From Candidatus Saccharimonadia bacterium (GTDB lineage Bacteria; Patescibacteriota; Saccharimonadia; Saccharimonadales; Saccharimonadaceae), in NCBI GenBank assembly GCA_023257055.1, contig JALRDG010000021.1:1-6516 (forward strand): DNA of 6,516 nucleotides, in the 5' to 3' direction. The position numbers and the translations under genes were made by a program. Of the stretch, positions 1-5,773 are shown in pieces. The stretch's first letter is position 1. Each line of letters starts with the position of its first letter. The notes under the pieces were generated by a model. That model saw only the letters and a list, made by a program, of their open reading frames with translations. It was not told the origin of the DNA and made no database searches.

Positions 1-86
1 CTCACGTCAAACCCGTCGGACTCGAACTTCATACGGTACATCTGGCTAATAACTGGGTCGTCTTCGAGAATGGCAATTTTGGTCAT
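1..86 (-). CDS. Response regulator receiver domain, N-terminal fragment (runs off the left edge)
   Basis: Only the first 28 codons are visible, reading leftward from an ATG at 86-84. The peptide begins MTKIAILEDDPVISQMYRMK. This is the typical opening of a CheY-like receiver domain: a hydrophobic first beta strand (KIAIL), the acidic pocket (E8, D9, D10) that binds Mg2+, then the first helix. In this family a kinase-donated phosphate goes to an Asp near residue 50-55, which lies outside the window, so neither phosphorylatability nor the output domain can be judged. The start codon lacks a Shine-Dalgarno sequence. The gene is divergent from the methyltransferase gene and is followed, two genes to the right, by a hybrid-free histidine kinase, its plausible partner. 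Family call is strong; DNA-binding or other output is unknown. Confidence 0.85.
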   Translation of the reverse strand, partial: MTKIAILEDDPVISQMYRMKFESDGFDV

Positions 87-158
87 ATATAGTTTATTTT
101 ACCATAAGAAAAATAATGCAGCTATTGATATTTTATAGAAATATGTTAATATCACAAT
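87..158. promoter_or_regulatory. Divergent promoter region between response regulator and methyltransferase genes
   Basis: This is a 72-bp, very AT-rich spacer. Rightward, TTGATA (125-130) and TAATAT (147-152) are separated by 16 bp and form a good sigma70-type promoter. The -10 box ends six bases before the ATG at 159, so transcription would start at or next to the A of the ATG (leaderless mRNA). Leftward, a TAAAAT box (101-96 on the minus strand) lies nine bases before the ATG at 86, with no convincing -35. A 7-bp inverted repeat, TGATATT (126-132) and AATATCA (148-154), spans the rightward -35 and -10 and could be an operator. The promoters are read from the sequence; use in the cell is inference. 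Confidence 0.55.
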
Positions 159-1514
159 ATGACCGAACTATCCGCCTCGAGCTATTCCGAAAAGGGAAGC
201 TACCATGAAGAACACACTCAGAAATTACAGTACGAGATTGAATCTCTCCGTGCATACGGTTATGAAGTATCCGTTGGTGAAACATTTGACGAAGCCTACG
301 AAAAGCCGCAGGAAATCGATGCAATGTATATTCGATTGAAGGAACAGGGTGAAGAGTATTCTGATCGATTACGTGTAATCAATAAGAAAGTGTTGGGTGC
401 GGCGGCATTGTACGAAAAAGGACGAGCACTGCCTGGCGTTAGCTTCATGCTTCCATCGGGTATGAAGGCGGCATATAAACGACGCGAGCAGGATCTTGAG
501 CAGATACGAGCGGACATTCTTTTCGATGAAACAAAAATGCCTTGGCACTTGCAGAGAGGAAAAGCCTTGGCGCTGCAGACCATCATGGATGCACATGAAC
601 TGATGCCAATCGATGGACCTGAGGCTGGCATGGGTGTGTATGCAACCATGGCTGGCCGGCTTGACAATGATTTAGGCGAAACAATTTTTGATGCCAGTGA
701 CGGTTCCATTGCAGGTATGAGCTTATGTAAAGCCTTAAACGAAACATGTCAAAGATTTTACAATAAAACGCCAGAGCAGGCTGAGGAAAAAGCAACTAAG
801 GCGTTAGATGACCTGACGGCGTTTTTAAATGCGCCAGTAACGGATGATTTTCGTAATATTGTACGCTACTGCCAAGATTCGCTTGGTATTCGGAGCAGAC
901 AGCAGGAAGTGCGCACCGCAATCGCTCATCATGTGGACGGGGTCCTATTGAATAACCCAGATAAAAATGAGATGCAGTTAATGAGTATTGGCTGTGGAAC
1001 GGCACAAGCCATCTTGAATGTTGCAAGTGATGTTCGTGATCGTGGCATAATGCCGAATATTATTTTGCTCGATCAGGATCCGATAGCACTTGCCGCGGCA
1101 AAGGACTTGGCAGGTCAAATGGGGCTGCAGGATAATCTTGAAATACATTGCGAACGCCTATTTGATAAAAAAGGCCGTCCATATAATATTGAGCCGATCA
1201 TCGCTGGTCGAAAAATCGATGTTGCTGAAGATACGGGCCTGCGTGAATATTTACCCGATGCTATTTATCGTAATTTATCTCGAACCATATGGAATAATCT
1301 CAGTGATTCTGGGATGATGACTACCGGCAATATGAACGCCAACCGAAAACAGCCAGAATTTTTACACGGGCTTATGGGATGGAAGCCTGCGGTTCAGATG
1401 CGTAAGATTGACGATGGCTTTAGACTTCATGAACAAAGCGGTGTTCCGCAGGGCAGTACGATTGCCCGTGTTACACAAGACGGTATTTACACGCTGTTCT
1501 ATTCTTACAAATAA
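159..1514 (+). CDS. Class I SAM-dependent methyltransferase with long helical N-terminal region (small-molecule or lipid type suspected)
   Basis: The protein has 451 residues. Residues 1-230 are mostly charged and helix-prone, with no recognised motif. The C-terminal half looks like a Rossmann-type methyltransferase. Motif I is MSIGCGTAQAIL (275-286), with the glycine-rich SAM loop GCG at 278-280. The second strand ends ILLDQDP (302-308), whose acidic residue would hold the SAM ribose. Further blocks are EDTGLREYL (357-365) and GNMNANRKQPEFLHGLMGW (390-408). The order SAM loop, acidic strand end, 'GLxEYL', 'GNMxxN...MGW' resembles the group that includes 3-hydroxypalmitate methyl ester synthases; this is pattern memory, not a search. 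The substrate is unknown. No signal peptide is seen, so it is likely cytoplasmic. The ATG at 159 has no Shine-Dalgarno sequence but lies where the promoter predicts the transcript start. A kinase gene follows after 43 bp on the same strand. Confidence 0.8.
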   Translation: MTELSASSYSEKGSYHEEHTQKLQYEIESLRAYGYEVSVGETFDEAYEKPQEIDAMYIRLKEQGEEYSDRLRVINKKVLGAAALYEKGRALPGVSFMLPSGMKAAYKRREQDLEQIRADILFDETKMPWHLQRGKALALQTIMDAHELMPIDGPEAGMGVYATMAGRLDNDLGETIFDASDGSIAGMSLCKALNETCQRFYNKTPEQAEEKATKALDDLTAFLNAPVTDDFRNIVRYCQDSLGIRSRQQEVRTAIAHHVDGVLLNNPDKNEMQLMSIGCGTAQAILNVASDVRDRGIMPNIILLDQDPIALAAAKDLAGQMGLQDNLEIHCERLFDKKGRPYNIEPIIAGRKIDVAEDTGLREYLPDAIYRNLSRTIWNNLSDSGMMTTGNMNANRKQPEFLHGLMGWKPAVQMRKIDDGFRLHEQSGVPQGSTIARVTQDGIYTLFYSYK

Positions 1515-1557
1515 TATTGATAGTGCAGAAGTAATCGTTTCGCGCTAGAATAAGAAC
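1515..1557 (+). promoter_or_regulatory. Probable leaderless promoter of the histidine kinase gene
   Basis: TAGAAT (1546-1551) is a good -10 hexamer and ends six bases before the ATG at 1558, exactly the geometry of the methyltransferase promoter. No -35 fits at 16-18 bp. The nearest match, TTGATA (1517-1522), is 23 bp away, so expression from this box may be weak or activator-dependent. The 8-mer TATTGATA (1515-1522) also occurs at 123-130 in the upstream divergent promoter. No Shine-Dalgarno sequence precedes the ATG. The kinase could also be read through from the methyltransferase gene, since no terminator lies between them. Confidence 0.45.
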
Positions 1558-3726
1558 ATGATTCAGCTTGTGCTTATCTTGTGTGCCGTTCTTGCCGGCT
1601 TACTTGGAATATTTGTACTGATGCAAAATGCCCAGAAGACACTTAATGTCTTAGCTGCGGGCATCAATTTTTGTATTGCCATATGGGCTCTTGGTATTGT
1701 CCTATTCATGGATGCATCTACAGAACCAATGGCGACGGCGTACGCACAGCTGTATTACCTCGCCGCCGCCGTATTCGTAGCCCTACTTGCATTATTTGCG
1801 AAGGTGTTTCCGAACCACACTCATCTGCCACGAGACAAGAAATATATAATACTAGGCGCCGCTTCTGTGATGGCGGCGAGTATTATACTTTTGCCTAACT
1901 TTATTATTGATGCGGTTCATGTGTCGGAAACCGGAAACTTTATTGAAATAAACATTCCAACGTATATCATTTTCAGCCTGTATTTCATTTTCTTTTTTTT
2001 CGACGGCCTCTTTATTATTGCGCGATCGTTCATGAGTTCGAAAAAAAGTATGCGTGTACAGGCCGGTCTTTTTCTGGCCGGAATTCTCAGTATGAGTATA
2101 CCGGGATTTATTACTAATCTACTTTTGCCGTATTTTCAGGACTATCGGTATATATGGGTTGGTCCGGCAATGAGTATGGTTTTTATTGCTGTATTGTCTT
2201 ACGGTATTGTGCGTCATGGTATGTTTGACGTTCGGCTTGCGGCCGTGCGAAGCACGGTCTATGTTTTATCGATAGCTACGTTGGCATTTATTTATTATCT
2301 AATTGTGTATACAATCTCAAACTTTTTAATTCAAGATTTTTCGGCTGAGCAAGTAGTAGCGAATACTTTAATAGCAATTGTAATCGCATTATTATTCCAG
2401 CCGATACGGCACTTCTTTGAAAAGATGACTGCAAAAGTCTTTTATCGTAATAGCTATAATACAGATGATTTTTTTGCAGAAATTAATGAAGTACTTGTTT
2501 CGCATGCCGACCTTAGGTCAATGCTGGGGCAAGTCTCTGAGATAATCCAGGAGGCGATGCATGCTCGGCAAGTATACTTTTATGTATTTCGTCGCGAATC
2601 GGATAAGCGAGACGTCACAGCCGGGACTTATGGATATATCCGGATGCCAAAACAAGATATTGTCGACATTACAAAGTATGTTATGGAGTACGGAGATGAG
2701 ATGATTGCACGCAGCTACTTAAATGCCGATCAGATCCATATGAAAAGACTGCTGACGAGTAATAAAATTGATATTATTTTGCCACTTATGCGGGACGAAA
2801 CGGTTACTGGCCATTTGTTGATCGGTCAAAATAAAGGTGGCGATTACACACCGCGAGACATACGAGCCTTACGTACGGTCGCAGATGAACTAATTATTGC
2901 CGTTCAGAACGCACTTTCGGTCGAGCAAGTCCGTGACCTCAATGAGCATTTACAACAACGCATCGACGACGCGACGAGTGAGCTGCGTCGCAGTAATGCG
3001 CAGTTGCAGCGACTCGATGAAGCGAAAGATGAGTTCGTCAGTATGGCGTCACATCAACTTCGTACGCCACTAACGAGCGTTAAAGGGTATATCGATATGG
3101 TGCTGCAGGGAGATGTAGGCGAGATAAATGCTATGCAGCGCCAACTCCTCGGCGAGGCGTTTAACAGTAGTGAGCGTATGGTACATCTCATTAACGACTT
3201 TTTGAATGTCTCTCGTCTTCAGACCGGTAAGTTCATTATCGAAAAAGTCCCTACCGACATGCAACGGCTTGTCAATGAAGAAGTGGAAGCGCTGGCAGTT
3301 AACGCTCGCCAACGGGATATGAAGTTCGTGACAAAATTTGACAAAAAAATACCACAGCTTCTCCTTGATGAAAGTAAGATTCGACAGGTGGTCATGAACT
3401 TTCTTGACAACTCACTCTACTACTCACGTGAGAATACTAAGATAGCCGTTGGCTTGAAGGTGGTAAACGATATGCTTGAAATGACTGTTCATGATACGGG
3501 TATTGGGGTGCCGGAAAAGGAGCAGGCTCACTTGTTCACAAAATTCTTTCGAGCAACAAATGCCCGAAAGCAGCGGCCGGATGGCACTGGAGTTGGGCTG
3601 TTTTTGGCAAAAAAGGTCATAGCAGCGCACGGGGGTCAGATAATTTTCGAATCTAAGGAAGGGGAAGGTAGTACATTCGGCTTTCGCCTACCGATCCGTA
3701 AGTTACAAGTAAAAAAAGTTAATTGA
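1558..3726 (+). CDS. Membrane sensor histidine kinase (7TM-like N-terminus, GAF-like region, HisKA, HATPase)
   Basis: A 722-residue sensor kinase that should autophosphorylate and pass phosphate to a separate response regulator. Residues 1-280 hold about nine hydrophobic stretches (roughly 2-23, 33-51, 61-82, 97-114, 133-155, 168-190, 198-216, 235-258, 266-280). This matches the multi-helix '7TM' sensor type of histidine kinase rather than a two-helix periplasmic sensor. Residues about 305-450 look like a GAF domain, followed by a short coiled coil (455-490). The HisKA motif SMASHQLRTPLTSVKGY places the phospho-acceptor at His499. The ATPase boxes are complete: N box NFLDNSLYYS (Asn614, Asn618), G1 DTGIGVP (646-652), F box LFTKFFRA (659-666), G2 GTGVGLFLAKK (676-686). 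No receiver domain is attached. The partial response regulator at the left edge is the obvious candidate partner. The final 8 bp overlap the opposing small gene. The ligand is unknown; family assignment is secure. Confidence 0.95.
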   Translation: MIQLVLILCAVLAGLLGIFVLMQNAQKTLNVLAAGINFCIAIWALGIVLFMDASTEPMATAYAQLYYLAAAVFVALLALFAKVFPNHTHLPRDKKYIILGAASVMAASIILLPNFIIDAVHVSETGNFIEINIPTYIIFSLYFIFFFFDGLFIIARSFMSSKKSMRVQAGLFLAGILSMSIPGFITNLLLPYFQDYRYIWVGPAMSMVFIAVLSYGIVRHGMFDVRLAAVRSTVYVLSIATLAFIYYLIVYTISNFLIQDFSAEQVVANTLIAIVIALLFQPIRHFFEKMTAKVFYRNSYNTDDFFAEINEVLVSHADLRSMLGQVSEIIQEAMHARQVYFYVFRRESDKRDVTAGTYGYIRMPKQDIVDITKYVMEYGDEMIARSYLNADQIHMKRLLTSNKIDIILPLMRDETVTGHLLIGQNKGGDYTPRDIRALRTVADELIIAVQNALSVEQVRDLNEHLQQRIDDATSELRRSNAQLQRLDEAKDEFVSMASHQLRTPLTSVKGYIDMVLQGDVGEINAMQRQLLGEAFNSSERMVHLINDFLNVSRLQTGKFIIEKVPTDMQRLVNEEVEALAVNARQRDMKFVTKFDKKIPQLLLDESKIRQVVMNFLDNSLYYSRENTKIAVGLKVVNDMLEMTVHDTGIGVPEKEQAHLFTKFFRATNARKQRPDGTGVGLFLAKKVIAAHGGQIIFESKEGEGSTFGFRLPIRKLQVKKVN

Positions 3727-3934
3727 TCGACGTCAAGAATCCAACCACAAGGAGAATAATGCCCACGATGATACTTCCTGCGATCGTCACCGGTTTTACG
3801 ACTCGTTTCCGTTCAAACCACCACTGACCAATTTTTGATCGATTGACTGCCTGGACTCTTGTAATCGTTGGGCGGGACTTAGCGGCTTGACTGCCGGTAT
3901 ATTTCTTCGTTCGCTTCTTCTTCTGTTTTGCCAT
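3719..3934 (-). CDS. Small lysine-rich single-pass membrane protein, uncharacterised
   Basis: A 71-residue protein starting MAKQKKKRTKKYTGSQAAKS. The first 50 residues are strongly basic, with a central QWWFERKRVVKP stretch. Residues about 50-68 (TIAGSIIVGIILLVVGFL) form one hydrophobic helix, and only SIN remains beyond it. The expected topology is a positively charged cytoplasmic domain anchored by a C-terminal helix. Such a tail could contact nucleic acid or ribosomes, but nothing proves this. An upstream ATG at 3943 would add three residues (MYT), but it directly touches the -10 box, so the 3934 start is preferred. I recall similar proteins from Saccharibacteria without a known function. 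The gene is convergent with the kinase gene and its stop codon lies inside the kinase's last codons. Confidence 0.8.
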   Translation of the reverse strand: MAKQKKKRTKKYTGSQAAKSRPTITRVQAVNRSKIGQWWFERKRVVKPVTIAGSIIVGIILLVVGFLTSIN

Positions 3935-3951
3935 AGTATACATACTATATC
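3935..3951 (-). promoter_or_regulatory. Extended -10 promoter of the small membrane protein gene
   Basis: On the minus strand TGATATAGT (3952-3944) gives TATAGT with a TGn extension, which can replace a -35 element; no -35 is visible. The box ends nine bases before the preferred ATG (3934), giving a leader of about three bases and no Shine-Dalgarno sequence. It directly adjoins the T-run of the upstream terminator hairpin, so any -35 contact would fall inside that hairpin. Confidence 0.5.
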
Positions 3952-3988
3952 AAAAACACCCCGGCATGTGGTAGCCAGGGTGTTTTTT
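3952..3988. terminator. Bidirectional intrinsic terminator
   Basis: The arms AAAAACACCC (3952-3961) and GGGTGTTTTT (3978-3987) pair perfectly over 10 bp. An inner GGC/GCC helix (3963-3965 with 3974-3976) closes an eight-base loop. The G+C-rich core is followed by six T on the plus strand and five T on the minus strand, so it can work both ways. Leftward it would end the surface-protein mRNA, whose stop codon is at 4035. Rightward it is the first terminator after the kinase gene. Confidence 0.85.
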
Positions 3989-4034
3989 GACTGAGGCTGA
4001 TGCTTCAGAAAGGTTTCGTAGGAGCGGTCAGTCT

Positions 4035-5390
4035 CTAGAATCCGCGTGCGCGGGTAGTTGCGTACCAGAGGCCAAGTGAGCTGCCTACTAGCGCGAATGC
4101 ACCAGCCATGATGCTTGCTGCACCAGTTTTAGGAAGTTCAGTAACAGGAGCTTCTGGTGTTTGTTCGACAGGAGTTACTGGGGTAACTTCACAGTCTTTC
4201 AAGTTCTTTGAGTGCTTCTTTTCATCGAACATTTTTGCATCGATCTGTACTAGCTTCTTAGTCGTTAGGTCACAGACTTCAATTTTTCCAGGTTGCTCGA
4301 CACACTTCTTTTCAACAGTGACATCAGCAACATCTTCCTTTACCCCGTAGTCGGTAACAACACGCGCGGTATTTGTCAGCTTGCTCGTGCCACATGGAAT
4401 CTTATCTGCGTCGGCTACTTTCGCTTTGAATGCGACGAAGCTGTTGGCATTTGGATTGTGGCTGCCAATGTTGACGCCATTTACTGTCACGCCATCGGTA
4501 AGGACTTTACCATTTGGGTTTTGTGCGTTGAATAGCTTGGTGGTGCCAGATACGTATGAAACGTTCGCTGGTAGTTTGTCACGAACCATTACGTTGTCGT
4601 GGCGCACTTCGCCAGTATTCTTGTACTCGATTCGGTAGTCGACGATGTCACCAGCTTTTGCCGTGATAGTGTCTTTGAAGTTGTTCTGGTCGTTTGCGCT
4701 TACTTTCTTCTGTACGGCAAAGTCGGCTGATTTTTCAAACTGAGGCTTTACTTTGAAGTATACGTAATTGATGTACTGGAAACAGCCAGGAATTTTACCG
4801 TCGGCTTCTGCAGCGTATCCAAGCTTTGCACCCTGCTGGGTTAGCATGCTTTCAGAAAACGCTTTGCCTTGTCCGCCGGCAGCGTAGCCATTGTTGTATA
4901 CGCGGGCTGAGCCACTTACGTAGGCAAGATTAAAGTTCTTAGCGCTTTTGAAGAACACATCGTCGTGAACTTGCGTTGGCTTTGCGTTATCGGCAGATAC
5001 ATAACCGGTAATTGCATTACGAGTGCCGGTAGCTGTAGAAACAGCCGTGCGCAGCGTGGTGTTTTGTGCTACGAGACCAAGGTCTTGATGAGCATTATTG
5101 TGCACAAGTACGCGCACTTCATATTCTTTGCCAGGTTCTACGGTTACTTCGTTAACGAAGTTGCCAGTCGCTGGATCCTTTACCGTAACGAAATTACGCT
5201 CGTCGCCGTAATTCGGATTGTCGGTAATTGAGTTAAAGGTTACTTCTTTGGCGGGATTGGCTACGGTATACGTAGTACGATTTGGCCCCCAGGCGAACAG
5301 TGTTGCCGGTACGATAACGGCAGCAAGCATTACTGCAAGCGCGCCATATCGCTTCGGTGCGTTTTTAATCGCACGAAACAAATGTTTCAT
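4035..5390 (-). CDS. LPXTG-anchored surface protein with DUF11-like domain
   Basis: A 451-residue exported protein. The N-terminus is basic (MKHLFRAIKNAPKRYG), then a hydrophobic segment at about 15-34, ending FAWGPNRTTY. This can act as a signal peptide or anchor. Residues 34-214 form an extracellular region of unknown fold. Residues 220-360 resemble DUF11, a bacterial Ig-like repeat (DYRIEYKNTG, VRDKLPANVSYVSG, LTNTARV). Residues 373-400 form a small Cys-bounded module, starting CDLTTKK and ending at C400. A Pro/Thr/Glu-rich spacer leads to LPKTG (419-423), a hydrophobic helix and the basic end RARGF, the classic sortase sorting signal. It should be covalently attached at the cell surface and may mediate adhesion, for example to a host cell. 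The start at 5390 is chosen because AGGAGG lies ten bases upstream; a GTG at 5414 would add eight residues but sits in a leader hairpin without a ribosome-binding site. Confidence 0.9.
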   Translation of the reverse strand: MKHLFRAIKNAPKRYGALAVMLAAVIVPATLFAWGPNRTTYTVANPAKEVTFNSITDNPNYGDERNFVTVKDPATGNFVNEVTVEPGKEYEVRVLVHNNAHQDLGLVAQNTTLRTAVSTATGTRNAITGYVSADNAKPTQVHDDVFFKSAKNFNLAYVSGSARVYNNGYAAGGQGKAFSESMLTQQGAKLGYAAEADGKIPGCFQYINYVYFKVKPQFEKSADFAVQKKVSANDQNNFKDTITAKAGDIVDYRIEYKNTGEVRHDNVMVRDKLPANVSYVSGTTKLFNAQNPNGKVLTDGVTVNGVNIGSHNPNANSFVAFKAKVADADKIPCGTSKLTNTARVVTDYGVKEDVADVTVEKKCVEQPGKIEVCDLTTKKLVQIDAKMFDEKKHSKNLKDCEVTPVTPVEQTPEAPVTELPKTGAASIMAGAFALVGSSLGLWYATTRARGF

Positions 5391-5400
5391 TCTCTCTTCT

Positions 5401-5406
5401 CCTCCT
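5401..5406 (-). promoter_or_regulatory. Shine-Dalgarno sequence deciding the surface-protein start
   Basis: On the minus strand a perfect AGGAGG lies ten bases before ATG 5390, within a purine-only run. It is the only strong ribosome-binding site in the window; the other complete genes on both strands lack one. It supports MKHLF as the true N-terminus. Confidence 0.8.
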
Positions 5407-5408
5407 CT

Positions 5409-5425
5409 TGGCACTCCACGCGCCA
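5409..5425 (-). promoter_or_regulatory. Leader hairpin next to the Shine-Dalgarno sequence
   Basis: On the minus strand TGGCGC (5425-5420) and GTGCCA (5414-5409) pair over six base pairs, one of them G-U, around the loop GTGGA. The hairpin ends two bases before the purine-rich ribosome-binding site. It would leave that site single-stranded or protect the mRNA 5' end. A regulatory role is speculative. Confidence 0.35.
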
Positions 5426-5451
5426 GGATTAGATTGATTATTTACCCTATA

Positions 5452-5480
5452 AATATAGCATATTAATCTAATAATGTCAA
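5452..5480 (-). promoter_or_regulatory. Strong sigma70-type promoter of the surface-protein gene
   Basis: On the minus strand TTGACA (5480-5475) is a perfect -35. A 17-bp spacer ending in TGC (extended -10) leads to TATATT (5457-5452). Transcription should start near 5445, giving a leader of about 55 bases. This is by far the best promoter match in the window and fits an abundant surface protein. Confidence 0.8.
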
Positions 5481-5544
5481 TGGTAATGCTACATTAAATC
5501 AGTCTTGTCAAAGGGCTTATGGTAAATCAAATTATTTCAGAATA
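5481..5544. other. AT-rich spacer without recognised gene
   Basis: This is the left part of the gene-free stretch that runs from the surface-protein start (5390) to the methyltransferase stop (5774). It is low in G+C (17 of 60 bases for 5461-5520). TTGTCA at 5505-5510 resembles a rightward -35, but no good -10 follows at normal spacing. I see no gene, terminator or clear repeat here. Composition changes at its right edge. Confidence 0.4.
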
Positions 5545-5771
5545 CATGGGGATAGGGTGAGTGCACTGGAGGAGACCTCGGCAGCAACACTACACCCATG
5601 GGTTGATCAATGTAAATCAGGGCACTCGGCTCGACGCTTCTAATGAAAGAAGCGGATCCGGTACGTCGCATCCACGACGGAGTATCCAAAGGATACAAGC
5701 CCCAATTCACAGTGAATCAGGGTAAAGCTATGAAGTTATAGCGATCACGCGAGGTGATCGGTCGTACGTAC
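5545..5771. ncRNA. Candidate structured RNA, class unknown, strand undetermined
   Basis: About 230 bases hold a nearly unbroken series of inverted repeats. A long arm pairs GGGTGAGTG (5555-5563) with CACT-A-CACCC (5588-5597, one bulged A), then CTG/CAG (5566-5568 with 5582-5584) and GAGG/CCTC (5569-5572 with 5576-5579). Simple hairpins follow: CGCTTCT/AGAAGCG (5635-5654), CGTCG/CGACG (5664-5679), GTATCC/GGATAC (5682-5696), ATTCA/TGAAT (5705-5717), GCTAT/ATAGC (5727-5742) and CGATCAC/GTGATCG (5742-5760). The palindromes ACCCATGGGT (5594-5603), TTGATCAA (5603-5610) and GTACGTAC (5764-5771) add to this. AATCAGGG occurs twice (5615-5622, 5715-5722). It matches none of the RNA families I can recall by sequence (RNase P, SRP, tmRNA, 6S, group II domain V). 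A G-U closing pair in the GCTAT hairpin and a GCGA loop slightly favour the plus strand. On the minus strand it would be the 3' end of the cytosine methyltransferase mRNA. It could also be a guide-type RNA of a transposon-derived nuclease, a phage element, or DNA-level repeats. Confidence 0.5.
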
Positions 5772-5773
5772 TA

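Noticed and set aside
296..709. Minus-strand open frame of 137 codons inside the methyltransferase gene
   Set aside because: It is fully opposite the methyltransferase, whose frame carries recognisable SAM-binding motifs; the antisense peptide has no domain, promoter or ribosome-binding site.
5391..5414. Upstream GTG start adding eight residues (MPRGGEER) to the surface protein
   Set aside because: It lies in a leader hairpin with no ribosome-binding site, and the added residues are just the translated Shine-Dalgarno region. The ATG at 5390 has AGGAGG at proper spacing.
5521..5722. Template/variable repeat pair of a diversity-generating retroelement (common in Patescibacteria)
   Set aside because: Shared words such as GTAAATCA and AATCAGGG are too short, no adenine-specific differences over a long repeat are seen, and no reverse transcriptase is in the window.
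5742..5760. Hairpin after the cytosine methyltransferase stop as an intrinsic terminator
   Set aside because: The stem is good (7 bp), but no T-run follows it on either strand, so it does not fit a factor-independent terminator.
5635..5771. CRISPR array or tandem-repeat locus
   Set aside because: The hairpins differ in sequence and spacing, and no repeat unit longer than about eight bases recurs, so there is no repeat-spacer pattern.
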